Assembly (NCBI GenBank): GCA_910576975.1
Contig: CAJTJY010000003.1
Location: 62,470-126,469 of the forward strand
DNA from: an uncultured Lachnospiraceae bacterium
GTDB lineage: Bacteria > Bacillota > Clostridia > Lachnospirales > Lachnospiraceae
Length of the DNA: 64,000 nt
Direction: 5' to 3'
Shown: in pieces, positions 7,541-16,924 of the stretch
Position numbering within the stretch: the stretch's first letter is position 1
How the letters are laid out: every line of letters begins with the position of its first letter
Program-made: the position numbers and the translations under genes
The notes under the pieces: generated by a model
Databases searched by the model: none
Told to the model about the DNA's origin: nothing
The model's input: the letters and a program-made list of their open reading frames with translations, nothing else

Positions 7541-9196
7541 TTATTTGCTTAAATGGAATACGTCGATCAGGCTCTTTAAGAGATTCGCCTGTTCGCTGAG
7601 CTGCTCGCTGGTAGCGGCGCTCTCCTCGGCGGTGGCGGAATTCGTCTGCACCACATTGGAGATCTGCCCAATTCGCTCTTGAATCTGGGAAACAGAATTT
7701 GCCTGGATCTTGGCTGCATTGGCAATCTGATTCGTTGTTTCTGCAATTTCATTTGCATTGGTCACTACGGATACAAGCTGAGAGGCAGTCTGATTTGCAA
7801 TTTTGCTGCCATATTCTACAGCCGTGATGGAGCGTTGAATCAATTCCGTAGTAGATTTGGAAGCTTCTGAGCTCTTTCCTGCGAGTTCCCGTACTTCTTT
7901 AGCAACTACGGCGAATCCTTTACCAGCTTCTCCGGCGCGGGATGCTTCCACAGCGGAGTTCAAGGCAAGAATATTGGTCTGCAGGGCAATATCCTCGATG
8001 GTCTTGATAATCTTGCTGATCTCGTTGGAACTATCGCTGATTTCCTGCATCGCTTGGATCATCTCCTGCATCTTCTGGTTGCTTTCGGAGATCTGATCAC
8101 GCAGCAATTCCACTTTGTGACTTGCTTCCTGGGCATTTTCTGCAGTTTCTCCCACATGGTGAGAAATATTCTGCATGCTTCCGTCCAGTTCCTCTACGGC
8201 GCTAGATTGCTGCACAGCTCCTTGGCTGAGCGCCTGAGCCCCGATAGACATCTGTGAGGATCCGTTTGAAACATAACTGGAACTTTCGGCTATCTGGGAC
8301 ATGGTACCATTGAGTTTTGTAAGGATGTCTTCCAAGGATTTCTTAATGGAAGTAAAATCGCCTACATAATCCTGATTGATCGTGGACGTCAGGTTTCCCT
8401 TGGAAATCTCTTCCAGTATAGAAGAAATCTCTCCAATGTAATTGCGTAGCCGCAGGATCGTGTTTTCAAAAGCTTCGGCAAGAACGCCGATCTCGTCATT
8501 GGAATGGAAATCCACCGTTAAGTTTTCACCTCTCTCAAGCCCCAAGTCTCCATTTGATATGGTCTGGGCAAGAGTAGTAATCTTCGAAAGAGGCTTGGAT
8601 ACGGCGCTTCTGATAAAAAGCGACATCAGGAAAGCGCTTATAAGGACAAGAGTAACTCCTGCAGCACAAGACAGCTTAATCGTGAGATCGATTTCTTCGG
8701 AAGCCGCCTCCATGGATACTCCTGCAAACACAAGACCGTTGATATTGCCGGCTTCATCCTTGGTAGGCACATAGGAACAAAGGTAATCGGTGTCAAAAAG
8801 GTTCAATTCTCCGATATAGGATTTGCCTTGCTCTAGCACGATCTCGGCAATGTCGTCAGCTAGCGGCGTTCCTATAATGCGCTTGCCATCCTGCTCCACG
8901 GTAGTGTAAGCCCTTGTGTTTCCTTCAAAGATCGTAAATTCACAGCGCATTTCTTCTTTTAGATCGTCAAGTATCTGGTTTATGGCGTCAGCATCATCTA
9001 CATCATAATGCTGTAACATATAACTCAGCATGTTGGTGCCGTTGACGCAGCGGTTCTCCAGCATCCGCATGGTTTGGTGATTGAACATGTAGATACACAA
9101 GATTACCATAAGCGTCATGCTGACTAGCATCAATAACATTACCAGATTGTTTACTTTGCGTCCAAGATGTCGTACTCTTTTGTTTTTTTTGTTCAT
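7541..9196 (-). CDS. Methyl-accepting chemotaxis protein
   Basis: This 551-residue receptor has a basic N terminus (MNKKNKRVRHLGRK), a first membrane segment at about 14-37, an extracellular sensor of about 140 residues with a single-Cache-like pattern, and a second membrane segment near 178-198. A HAMP domain follows, then the cytoplasmic signalling domain with the hairpin tip DIALQTNILALNSAVEASRAGEAGKGFAVVA-type sequence. It would pass ligand signals to CheA/CheW. The ATG at 9196 is eight bases from GGAG; a GTG at 9205 is an unlikely alternative. The gene is alone on its strand, divergent from the MBL gene. Ligand unknown. Confidence 0.93.
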   Translation of the reverse strand: MNKKNKRVRHLGRKVNNLVMLLMLVSMTLMVILCIYMFNHQTMRMLENRCVNGTNMLSYMLQHYDVDDADAINQILDDLKEEMRCEFTIFEGNTRAYTTVEQDGKRIIGTPLADDIAEIVLEQGKSYIGELNLFDTDYLCSYVPTKDEAGNINGLVFAGVSMEAASEEIDLTIKLSCAAGVTLVLISAFLMSLFIRSAVSKPLSKITTLAQTISNGDLGLERGENLTVDFHSNDEIGVLAEAFENTILRLRNYIGEISSILEEISKGNLTSTINQDYVGDFTSIKKSLEDILTKLNGTMSQIAESSSYVSNGSSQMSIGAQALSQGAVQQSSAVEELDGSMQNISHHVGETAENAQEASHKVELLRDQISESNQKMQEMIQAMQEISDSSNEISKIIKTIEDIALQTNILALNSAVEASRAGEAGKGFAVVAKEVRELAGKSSEASKSTTELIQRSITAVEYGSKIANQTASQLVSVVTNANEIAETTNQIANAAKIQANSVSQIQERIGQISNVVQTNSATAEESAATSEQLSEQANLLKSLIDVFHLSK

Positions 9197-9350
9197 AATG
9201 CTCACTCCAGTTTTCGTTAAATTAGCTTATCATTTTGCAGCCTAAAAAATGATAAAGTACCATTCATTATATATATTATATAGTATTTGTAGAAATTGCA
9301 AGAACAAGTTTAAGAAAAAATACAAAAAATACAGAATTAATAATTTTATC

Positions 9351-9379
9351 TGGTCAATTTTTCCGGTAAGCGTTATAAT
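9351..9379 (+). promoter_or_regulatory. Promoter of the MBL-hydrolase gene
   Basis: TGGTCA (9351-9356), a 17-base spacer and TATAAT (9374-9379) lie 36 bases before the start codon. Confidence 0.6.
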
Positions 9380-9414
9380 GAGATAATTGTTAGTAAGAAA
9401 GGAATGCGCATACT

Positions 9415-10035
9415 ATGAAGATTGAGCGATATTGTGTAGGGCAGGTTGGAACAAATTGTTATTTTGCAATTAATGAAAAGACAAAAGAAACGCTGGTCAT
9501 TGATCCGGGGGATTCTGCGCAGATGCTGGCAGAAAAAATCCGCGAGCAAGGATTGATTCCAACGGCAATCCTGCTGACCCACGGTCATTTTGACCATGCC
9601 ATGGCGGCAGAGGAACTCGCTGAGATTTTTGAACTAAAAATATATGCCCATGAGGAAGAAAAAGATACATTGCATCAACCAGGAATGAATGTCTCGGCAA
9701 TGATTGGACGACGGGACAGTTACCGGGCGGATATTTTTGTAAAAGACGGGGCGCTTTTGCAGCTAGCGGGGATGGAGGTCAAGGTACTGCATACGCCAGG
9801 ACATACGCCGGGAGGATGCTGCTATTATCTGGAAAAGGAGCAAGCTTTGTTTAGCGGAGATACGCTGTTTTGCCAGTCTGTAGGCCGGACAGACTTCCCA
9901 GGGGGAAGCATGTCAATGATCGTGCGTTCCATTAGAGATAAGCTTCTGGTTCTGCCAGATGAGGTAAAGGTATATCCAGGTCACATGGATCTTACGACTA
10001 TTGGCATGGAACGAAGGCAGAATCCGTTTTTGTGA
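9415..10035 (+). CDS. MBL-fold metallo-hydrolase (glyoxalase II-like)
   Basis: This 206-residue cytoplasmic hydrolase has the metal-binding motif THGHFDH at residues 55-61, a second histidine in HTPGHTPGG (about 125-133), an aspartate in FSGDTLF and a terminal YPGHMD. These are the hallmarks of the YcbL/GloB-type MBL family, which binds two zinc or iron ions. Family members hydrolyse thioesters such as S-lactoylglutathione; substrate here is unknown. Length is normal for the short family. It has its own promoter at 9351-9379. hemZ follows after 91 bases with a separate hairpin-SD leader. Confidence 0.9.
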   Translation: MKIERYCVGQVGTNCYFAINEKTKETLVIDPGDSAQMLAEKIREQGLIPTAILLTHGHFDHAMAAEELAEIFELKIYAHEEEKDTLHQPGMNVSAMIGRRDSYRADIFVKDGALLQLAGMEVKVLHTPGHTPGGCCYYLEKEQALFSGDTLFCQSVGRTDFPGGSMSMIVRSIRDKLLVLPDEVKVYPGHMDLTTIGMERRQNPFL

Positions 10036-10090
10036 GTAGGAACAGAGGAAGAGTGTAAAATTTGTTAATTCTTTCGCGAACTACCTGTTG

Positions 10091-10116
10091 GTGCTGTAAA
10101 GCGCACAGAATGGAGG
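10091..10116 (+). promoter_or_regulatory. Hairpin-Shine-Dalgarno cassette before hemZ
   Basis: GTGC (10091-10094) pairs with GCAC (10103-10106), followed by AGAATGGAGG (SD 10112-10116). It is the third of four copies, preceded here by CTACCTGTTG. Confidence 0.6.
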
Positions 10117-10126
10117 AAATGATGAC

Positions 10127-11638
10127 ATGATAACTGTATGCTTGAATCGGGCAAATTTTGAATATGATATCCATTCTCTGGTAAAGGCATTTTTTGCCAC
10201 GGAAGAAGTAAAGGTTTTTGCAGATCAAGATAAAATCAGCAGAATCGAGCAGCAATCGCCGCCCCGGTTCCGTCTTGAGATCTGCTATCGGCAAGGAGAA
10301 AACGGACAAAAGGACTGCATAGAAGTCGTCTTGCAAGAACCAGAGGAAAGCGCTGTATACGCCATAAAGCTTAGGGACTCTATAGAGGCGGATTTTTCTT
10401 TTCGCATTGAGACGAAGAATCAGTTAAAGAGATGTCTCTATCAGATGCTTTCCAAATATACAGGGCAGCAATTGCCCTGGGGCGCCCTTACGGGAATCCG
10501 GCCAGTAAAAATAGCAATGGCCATGTTGGAAGAAGGAAAGGAAGAGGCGGCGGTCAGAGCGCATATGGCGAGTTCTTATTTTGCCTCACAGCAGAAAATT
10601 GATCTCAGTATTGAGATTGCAAAGCGGGAAAAGGAACTGCTAGGCACAGTGGACTATCAGGATGGATACAGCCTTTATATCGGCATCCCTTTTTGCCCCA
10701 GCATTTGTTCTTACTGCTCTTTTTCCTCTTCGCCGATCGAGAAATGGAAGGACAAGGTTCAGCAATATCTGGACGCTCTGGAAGAAGAACTTCGTTTTAC
10801 AGGGAAATTATGCCGCAGGCGCAAATTGAATACCATCTATATCGGAGGCGGAACGCCGACCACCTTGTCCCCGGAGCAGCTAAAGCGGCTGTTTGCCGCA
10901 ATTGAGAAACATTTTGACTGTGCGCGGTTATCAGAATATACCGTGGAGGCAGGAAGGCCAGACAGTATCACCAGGGACAAGCTGAATGTCCTTAAAAGTC
11001 ATGGAATTTCCCGGATTTCAATCAATCCGCAGACTATGAAGCAGGAGACGCTAGACATTATCGGACGCCGTCATACCCCTGCCCAGGCAGAAGAAGCTTT
11101 TTTTATGGCAAGAGAGCTTGGGTTTGACAACATCAATATGGATTTCATCGTGGGTCTGCCGAAAGAAAATATTGATGACGTCAGAGCTACGATGGAAGCT
11201 GCAAAGAAATTATCCCCTGACAGCCTCACGGTCCATTCCCTTGCCATGAAGCGGGCGGCAAGGTTTCGGATGGTTCCAGAAGATTACGAGGGCATGGAAA
11301 TGTCAAATAGCTGGGATATTATTGATCTTACAGCACGTTATGCCAGGGATATGGGGCTTGCTCCCTATTATTTATACCGTCAGAAAAATATGGCGGGCAA
11401 CTTTGAAAACGTGGGATATGCAGCGCCTTTAAAAGCGGGACTTTATAATATTTTGATGATGGAGGAGAAACAGCCGATTCTTGCCCTTGGCGCAGGCAGC
11501 ATCTCAAAGCAAATATATCCTGACGGACATATTGAGCGCTGTGAGAATGTCAAAGACGTTGCTCAGTATATCGCAAGGATTGACGAGATGATCGCAAGGA
11601 AGAAAGCGTTGTTTGCGCAATGGCGGGAAACTCTGTAA
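10127..11638 (+). CDS. hemZ: HemZ-like radical SAM coproporphyrinogen III oxidase/dehydrogenase
   Basis: This 503-residue radical-SAM protein has the cluster motif CPSICSYC (cysteines 190, 194, 197, the CxxxCxxC form) and an SAM-binding IYIGGGTPT. A HemN-type second half carries INPQT, GFDNINMDFIVGLP and HSLAMKRAARF. The long N-terminal region before the cluster is typical of HemZ. HemZ-type proteins are annotated as oxygen-independent coproporphyrinogen oxidases; several HemN relatives are heme chaperones instead, so the exact reaction is uncertain. There is no other heme gene nearby. The ATG at 10127 is ten bases from GGAGG. Confidence 0.88.
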   Translation: MITVCLNRANFEYDIHSLVKAFFATEEVKVFADQDKISRIEQQSPPRFRLEICYRQGENGQKDCIEVVLQEPEESAVYAIKLRDSIEADFSFRIETKNQLKRCLYQMLSKYTGQQLPWGALTGIRPVKIAMAMLEEGKEEAAVRAHMASSYFASQQKIDLSIEIAKREKELLGTVDYQDGYSLYIGIPFCPSICSYCSFSSSPIEKWKDKVQQYLDALEEELRFTGKLCRRRKLNTIYIGGGTPTTLSPEQLKRLFAAIEKHFDCARLSEYTVEAGRPDSITRDKLNVLKSHGISRISINPQTMKQETLDIIGRRHTPAQAEEAFFMARELGFDNINMDFIVGLPKENIDDVRATMEAAKKLSPDSLTVHSLAMKRAARFRMVPEDYEGMEMSNSWDIIDLTARYARDMGLAPYYLYRQKNMAGNFENVGYAAPLKAGLYNILMMEEKQPILALGAGSISKQIYPDGHIERCENVKDVAQYIARIDEMIARKKALFAQWRETL

Positions 11639-11690
11639 GCGTCACAAGAGAGAATTTTATTGACAATAAATGCAGGATGGAGGAAATGAT

Positions 11691-12953
11691 ATGGCATTGG
11701 CAAAGAAGCCAGTAAATGGCATGAAAGATATTTTACCAGAAGAAATGCAGATTCGGGATTATGTAATCAATGTAATAAAAGACACTTACCGCAGTTTTGG
11801 ATTTACCCCCATAGAGACCCCCTGTATGGAAAATATTGGGAATCTCAGCAGCAAGCAGGGCGGAGAAAATGAGAAATTAATCTTTAAAGTGTTAAAACGT
11901 GGAGAAAAACTAAATCTTGAGACAGCGCAGACAGAGAATGACGTGGTGGATTTTGGAATGCGTTATGATCTGACATTGCCTCTGGCACGGTTTTATTCTA
12001 ATAATTCCAACAGCTTGCCAGCTCCGTTCAAGGCGCTGCAGATCGGAAATGTGTGGCGCGCGGATCGTCCCCAGCGGGGAAGATACCGTCAGTTTATGCA
12101 GTGCGATATCGATATTTTGGGAGAGCCAGGCAATCTTGCAGAGATTGAATTGATCCTTGCGACTACGACCACGCTTGGCAGACTGGGATTCCGAAATTTT
12201 CAAATCCGCATCAACGAACGCAGAATCTTAAAGGCGATGGCAAAATACAGCGGCTTTTCGGAGGAGTCCTTTGACACGGTGTTTATCATTCTGGACAAGA
12301 TGGACAAGATCGGCTTAGAGGGTGCGGCGCAAGAACTGGAAAAGAATGGCTTTCCAAGAGAAGCGATTGACAAATACCTGGCTCTTTTTAAACGTTTGCA
12401 GGGAAAAGAAGACGTGGCGCAGGGAGTCTCCTATCTGGCAGAGGAATTGGGAAGCTATCTTGATCAGGAAGTGGCTGCAAGCTTAAAAGAGATTGCGGCG
12501 AGCGTCAATGCTACCAAGGAAGCAGAGTTCGACTTGGTGTTTGACCCCACGCTTGTAAGAGGGATGTCTTATTATACAGGGACAATTTTTGAAATCGCTA
12601 TGCCTGAATTTGGCGGAAGCTGTGGCGGCGGCGGCCGTTATGATGGGATGATCGGCAAATTTACTGGAAAAGACGTGCCAGCCTGCGGGTTTTCGATAGG
12701 CTTTGAGCGCATTATCCTGCTGCTTTTGGAGAGTGGATTCCAGGTGCCAGGACAGTCGCAAAAGGCGGCGTACCTGATTGAGAAGAATTATCCAGAAGAC
12801 AAGCTTGTAGAAGTGATCGCCTTAGCTCAGGAACAGCGCAAAGAGGGAAAGCAGGTGCTTGTGACAACGATGAATAAGAACCGCAAGTTCCAGAAAGAAA
12901 AGCTGACGGCGGAAGGTTACGCTGAAATAAAAGAATTTTTTAACAGGGATTGA
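11691..12953 (+). CDS. hisS: Histidyl-tRNA synthetase
   Basis: This 420-residue class II aminoacyl-tRNA synthetase charges tRNA-His. Motif 2 contains WRADRPQRGRYRQFMQCDID (about residues 115-135). The histidine-binding segment LVRGMSYYTGTIFE and motif 3 (ACGFSIGFERI) are intact, followed by the short anticodon-binding domain. ATG at 11691 follows GGAGG at 11679-11683; an in-frame ATG at 11670 precedes that site and is rejected. aspS follows 19 bases downstream, the usual hisS-aspS pairing in Firmicutes. No T-box leader is seen in front. Confidence 0.97.
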   Translation: MALAKKPVNGMKDILPEEMQIRDYVINVIKDTYRSFGFTPIETPCMENIGNLSSKQGGENEKLIFKVLKRGEKLNLETAQTENDVVDFGMRYDLTLPLARFYSNNSNSLPAPFKALQIGNVWRADRPQRGRYRQFMQCDIDILGEPGNLAEIELILATTTTLGRLGFRNFQIRINERRILKAMAKYSGFSEESFDTVFIILDKMDKIGLEGAAQELEKNGFPREAIDKYLALFKRLQGKEDVAQGVSYLAEELGSYLDQEVAASLKEIAASVNATKEAEFDLVFDPTLVRGMSYYTGTIFEIAMPEFGGSCGGGGRYDGMIGKFTGKDVPACGFSIGFERIILLLLESGFQVPGQSQKAAYLIEKNYPEDKLVEVIALAQEQRKEGKQVLVTTMNKNRKFQKEKLTAEGYAEIKEFFNRD

Positions 12954-12972
12954 AAGAAGGAGGAAGTGAAAC

Positions 12973-14772
12973 ATGGCAGAATCAATGAAAGGGCTTTGCA
13001 GGACCCACAGATGTACGGAAGTTTCGCATGACAACATCGGGCAAACGGTTACAGTCATGGGATGGGTGCAGAAGAGGAGGAATCTTGGGAGCCTGATTTT
13101 TATCGATTTGAGAGACCGTTCTGGCTTGCTTCAGATCGTATTTGACGAGCCGAAAGTGGGAAGCAGGGGATTTGCCAAGGCAGGCACTTTGCGAAGTGAA
13201 TTCGTGGTAGCCGTTACCGGAACCGTGGAACGAAGAGCGGCGGCTGTCAATGAGCATTTAAAGACAGGGGATATCGAGGTGATTGCGACGGATCTTCGGA
13301 TTTTATCGGAATCTGAAACGCCCCCGTTCCCGATTGAGGAAAATTCTCAGACAAAGGACGAGCTGCGTCTTCGCTATCGCTATCTGGATTTGCGCAGGCC
13401 AGATCTCCAAAGGAATCTCATGATGAAGAGCAAAGTTGCAATGTTGTTGCGCAATTTTATGGCGCAGGAGGGATTTTTGGAGATTGAGACGCCGATTTTG
13501 ACAAAATCCACGCCGGAGGGGGCGAGAGACTACTTGGTGCCCAGCCGGGTGCATCCGGGCAGCTTTTATGCGCTGCCGCAGTCGCCGCAGTTATTTAAGC
13601 AGCTCTTGATGTGCTCTGGCTATGACCGTTATTTTCAGATTGCCCGCTGCTTCCGTGACGAGGATCTCCGCGCGGACCGTCAGCCGGAATTTACCCAGGC
13701 AGATATGGAATTGTCTTTTGTAGACGTGGATGACGTGATTGATGTCAATGAGCGCTTGTTGCAATATGTGTTCCGGGAGGCTGTCGGCGTGGAAGTAAAG
13801 CTTCCGATTCCTAGGATCACCTGGCAGGAGGCTATGGATCGTTTTGGTTCTGACAAGCCAGACACTCGTTTTGGAATGGAACTGGTGAATGTGTCAGAGG
13901 TTGTTGCAGGCTGTGGGTTTGCAGTTTTTACCGGGGCGTTGGAACAGGGTGGCTCCGTACGAGGAATTAATGTAAAAGGACAGGGCGCAATGCCAAGGAA
14001 GAAGATTGACAAGCTGGTGGAATTTGCCAAGGGCTATGGCGCCAAAGGGCTTGCCTATCTGGCAGTCAATGAAGACGGCACGTATAAATCCTCCTTTGCA
14101 AAATTTATGACAGAAGAAGAGTTGCAGTCGTTGGCAGGACAGATGCAGGCAGAGCCTGGAGATTTGCTGTTGTTTGCGGCAGATAAGAATAAGGTGGTCT
14201 GGGACGTATTGGGCGCCCTGCGCTTGGAATTGGCAAGACAACTGGAATTGATTGAGAAAGATCAATATCATTTTCTCTGGGTGACAGACTTTCCGCTATT
14301 GGAATGGTCAGAAGAGGAAAATCGTTTTATGGCGATGCATCATCCGTTTACCATGCCTGTGGAAGAGGACTGGGATAAGATTGATTCTGATCCAGGCTCG
14401 GTGCGTGCAAAGGCGTATGATATTGTTCTTAACGGGACGGAATTAGGCGGGGGATCGGTGCGTATCCATCAGAATGATATTCAGGAAAAAATGCTGCAAG
14501 TGCTGGGCTTTACCAAAGAAAGCGCCTATGAGCAGTTTGGCTTCTTGCTGAATGCGTTTCAATACGGGGTTCCGCCTCATGCCGGGCTTGCCTACGGCCT
14601 CGACAGGATGATCATGCTGATGATGCAATGCGAGTCGATCCGTGACGTGATTGCATTTCCAAAGGTCAAAGACGCTTCCTGCCTGATGACGGATGCGCCA
14701 AATGTCGTAGATCAGAAGCAGTTACAGGAACTGGCTTTGACGATTGCAGCGTCCGAGGAAGAAACAGAGTAG
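12973..14772 (+). CDS. aspS: Aspartyl-tRNA synthetase
   Basis: This 599-residue class IIb synthetase has an N-terminal OB-fold anticodon domain (GWVQKRRNLGSLIFIDLRDRSG). The catalytic core has FLEIETPILTKSTPEGARDYLVPSR and QSPQLFKQLLMCSGYDRYFQIARCFRDEDLRADRQPEF (motif 2). The bacterial insertion domain follows, then motif 3 with GLAYGLDRMIML. Length and insertion fit the bacterial type. Whether it also charges tRNA-Asn through the GatCAB route cannot be judged here. AGGAGG precedes the ATG. The gene follows hisS and precedes a HAD phosphatase. Confidence 0.97.
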   Translation: MAESMKGLCRTHRCTEVSHDNIGQTVTVMGWVQKRRNLGSLIFIDLRDRSGLLQIVFDEPKVGSRGFAKAGTLRSEFVVAVTGTVERRAAAVNEHLKTGDIEVIATDLRILSESETPPFPIEENSQTKDELRLRYRYLDLRRPDLQRNLMMKSKVAMLLRNFMAQEGFLEIETPILTKSTPEGARDYLVPSRVHPGSFYALPQSPQLFKQLLMCSGYDRYFQIARCFRDEDLRADRQPEFTQADMELSFVDVDDVIDVNERLLQYVFREAVGVEVKLPIPRITWQEAMDRFGSDKPDTRFGMELVNVSEVVAGCGFAVFTGALEQGGSVRGINVKGQGAMPRKKIDKLVEFAKGYGAKGLAYLAVNEDGTYKSSFAKFMTEEELQSLAGQMQAEPGDLLLFAADKNKVVWDVLGALRLELARQLELIEKDQYHFLWVTDFPLLEWSEEENRFMAMHHPFTMPVEEDWDKIDSDPGSVRAKAYDIVLNGTELGGGSVRIHQNDIQEKMLQVLGFTKESAYEQFGFLLNAFQYGVPPHAGLAYGLDRMIMLMMQCESIRDVIAFPKVKDASCLMTDAPNVVDQKQLQELALTIAASEEETE

Positions 14773-14793
14773 GACAGGATGACAGGAGCGTTT

Positions 14794-15441
14794 ATGAAAA
14801 AAGGAATTTTATTTGACTTAGACGGCACATTGTGGGATTCATCCAGGGAAGTGGCTGCTTCATGGAAAGAAGCGTTAGAAAAGCGTCCCGACATTGACAA
14901 AGAGATTTCCATTGAGATGGTGCAGGCAGTCATGGGCAAAAGCATGTATGACATTGCAGATATTCTTTTTGGAGAGTATCAGCTTGACGTTCGGCGTCAA
15001 TTGCTCAGTTACTGTTGTCAGGAGGAGAACGAATATATTCGCCGTCATGGCGGCCGGCTGCTGCCCGGCTTGGAGGAAACGCTAAAGCAATTAAAAGAGA
15101 TGGGATATCATCTGTTTATTGTAAGCAACTGTCAAGTCGGCTATATTGAGGCATTTTTGGATTTTCATAACTTGGGGAGTTACTTTGATGATTACGAAAG
15201 CTTTGGAGGCACCGGCAGGGAAAAAGGCTATAATATCCGTTTGGTGACGGAGCGAAATCATTTGCAAAGAGCGGTATATGTAGGAGATACGCAGGGGGAT
15301 TATCTGTCGGCAAAGGAGGCAGGGCTGCCGTTTATTCATGCTAGGACAGGGTATGGCACAGTAGAAGCAGAAGTGCCTTTTATCAATAAATTGCCAGAAT
15401 TGCCTCAAATGGTAGAGCAGTTGTCAGATTGGAGTATTTAA
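14794..15441 (+). CDS. HAD superfamily hydrolase (phosphoglycolate phosphatase-like)
   Basis: This 215-residue protein starts KKGILFDLDGTLWDSS, the HAD motif I with nucleophile and acid aspartates (DLDGT). A helical cap follows, then motif II in LFIVSNC, a lysine in GREKGYNI and motif IV in YVGDTQGDYLSAKEAG. This makes it a class IA (Gph/YsbA-like) phosphatase of small phosphorylated metabolites; substrate not predictable. ATG at 14794 follows CAGGAG; the ATG at 14779 lies before that site. It sits at the end of the hisS-aspS run with short spacing, so cotranscription is likely. Confidence 0.9.
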   Translation: MKKGILFDLDGTLWDSSREVAASWKEALEKRPDIDKEISIEMVQAVMGKSMYDIADILFGEYQLDVRRQLLSYCCQEENEYIRRHGGRLLPGLEETLKQLKEMGYHLFIVSNCQVGYIEAFLDFHNLGSYFDDYESFGGTGREKGYNIRLVTERNHLQRAVYVGDTQGDYLSAKEAGLPFIHARTGYGTVEAEVPFINKLPELPQMVEQLSDWSI

Positions 15442-15459
15442 CGTAAAGGAGAGAACGAG

Positions 15460-15939
15460 ATGGAGAAAATTACAAGTTTTACAATTGACCATATAAAGCT
15501 TGAGCCTGGGGTCTATGTGTCCAGAAAGGATCATGTAGGCGAGGAAGTGATTACCACCTTTGACTTGCGGATCACTTCGCCCAATGATGAGCCAGTGATG
15601 AATACAGCAGAAGTGCATACCATTGAGCATTTGGCGGCAACTTATCTTAGAAACGAGCCAGAGTACAAAGACAAGACGATTTATTTTGGACCTATGGGGT
15701 GCCGCACAGGCTTCTATTTGCTGCTTGCCGGAGATTATGAGTCTCGGGACATCGTAAAGCTGGTTACAGAGTTATTCGAGTTTATCCGGGATTTCAAGGG
15801 GGAAGTGCCTGGCGCCAGCGCCAAGGACTGCGGCAATTATTTGGATATGAATCTCAACATGGCAAATTATCTGGCAAAACGCTATTTGACGCAGGTTCTA
15901 TATCAGATTGATGAGAAACATTTGATATACCCGGAATAA
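15460..15939 (+). CDS. luxS: S-ribosylhomocysteine lyase (LuxS)
   Basis: This 159-residue enzyme cleaves S-ribosylhomocysteine to homocysteine and DPD, the precursor of autoinducer-2. The metal ligands are visible: HTIEH (His53, His57) and Cys124 in AKDCGNY. The catalytic Cys81 in GPMGCRTGFY is present. Length is normal. It sits 18 bases after the HAD gene and 70 bases before the MTA/SAH nucleosidase, which produces its substrate, so the two form the Pfs-LuxS detoxification route of the activated methyl cycle. No lsr-type uptake genes are in the window. Confidence 0.97.
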   Translation: MEKITSFTIDHIKLEPGVYVSRKDHVGEEVITTFDLRITSPNDEPVMNTAEVHTIEHLAATYLRNEPEYKDKTIYFGPMGCRTGFYLLLAGDYESRDIVKLVTELFEFIRDFKGEVPGASAKDCGNYLDMNLNMANYLAKRYLTQVLYQIDEKHLIYPE

Positions 15940-16009
15940 AGGATGCGCAAAACGGCAAATTCTTAAATAAACAATGTTTGTATCGAACACACATAGAACG
16001 GAGGAGACG

Positions 16010-16708
16010 ATGAAGAAGATCGGGATTATCGGCGCTATGGAATTGGAAGTTGAGGCATTAAAGGCAAAAATGACGATTGAAAACACGGTGCAGAAAGCTT
16101 CGATGGAATTCTTGGAGGGCACGTTGAATCAGACAGAGGTGGTAATTGTACGCAGCGGAATTGGAAAAGTCAATGCTGCGCTTTGCACTCAAATACTCTG
16201 TGACTTGTTTCAAGTGAGCCATATCATCAATACGGGAGTGGCAGGTTCGTTGAAGGCTGAAATTAACATCGGGGATATCGTGGCGTCTACAGACGCCCTG
16301 CATCATGACGTAGATGCAAGGGTGTTTGGTTATCCTTTGGGCGAGGTTCCACAAATGGGATGTCTGTCTTTTGCTGCAGATGATCATCTGCTGAATCTTG
16401 CGGTGTCTTGCTGTAAAGAAGTAAATCCTGATATTAGCGTCTATCAGGGAAGAATTGTAAGCGGGGATCAGTTTATCAGCGACAAAAAAGTAAAAGAGAG
16501 TCTTATAGAGAACTTTCAAGCATTTTGCGTAGAGATGGAAGGAGCGTCTATTGCACATGCGGCTTATTTAAACCATATCCCCTTTGTGATCATCCGGGCA
16601 ATTTCAGACAAGGCGGATGATAGCGCCGAGATGGATTATCCTGCCTTTGAAAAGGCTGCCGCAGCACATTCTGCTGCATTGGTGGAACATATGCTCCCGT
16701 TGATTTGA
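16010..16708 (+). CDS. mtnN: 5'-methylthioadenosine/S-adenosylhomocysteine nucleosidase
   Basis: This 232-residue nucleosidase (MTAN/Pfs) removes adenine from S-adenosylhomocysteine and methylthioadenosine. It begins KKIGIIGAMELEVEALK and contains the purine-site motif FCVEMEGASIAH (Glu177 as ribose-binding residue) and catalytic Asp200 in IRAISDKAD. ATG at 16010 follows GGAGG at 16000-16004; the longer upstream frame is not supported. It provides S-ribosylhomocysteine for LuxS next door. A weak hairpin (TGTTT/GAACA) precedes the SD. A long terminator follows at 16804-16880. Confidence 0.95.
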   Translation: MKKIGIIGAMELEVEALKAKMTIENTVQKASMEFLEGTLNQTEVVIVRSGIGKVNAALCTQILCDLFQVSHIINTGVAGSLKAEINIGDIVASTDALHHDVDARVFGYPLGEVPQMGCLSFAADDHLLNLAVSCCKEVNPDISVYQGRIVSGDQFISDKKVKESLIENFQAFCVEMEGASIAHAAYLNHIPFVIIRAISDKADDSAEMDYPAFEKAAAAHSAALVEHMLPLI

Positions 16709-16803
16709 TAGAGGAGCTTGCTGGTAGGAAGTGAAATTGAGCAAGCATAGCCGCAGACGACGCATGATTCGACAGCGGCAAGAATGATCAGGTATAAATT
16801 GGC

Positions 16804-16880
16804 AAAGGCTGCCGCAGAATACGATTCAAACGGGTATCTCAAAATAGTCCGTCTAAGATTAATTCTGCTGCAGCCTTTTT
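16804..16880 (+). terminator. Intrinsic terminator after mtnN
   Basis: AAAGGCTGC-CGCAGAAT at 16804-16820 pairs with ATTCTGC-TGCAGCCTTTTT at 16862-16880, with a long loop and five T residues. It stands between two convergent genes; only the + strand has a clear T-tract. Confidence 0.75.
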
Positions 16881-16924
16881 ATGTACTGAAAAGCGTGTTT
16901 CTACAAAAATTGAAGAATAAATAT

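Noticed and set aside
7464..8774. Several plus-strand frames of 60-110 codons across the first chemoreceptor
   Set aside because: They are reverse-strand shadows of the receptor coding sequence, without ribosome sites or codon pattern.
11639..11690. T-box leader before hisS-aspS
   Set aside because: The intergenic space is only 52 bases and has no T-box sequence or terminator.
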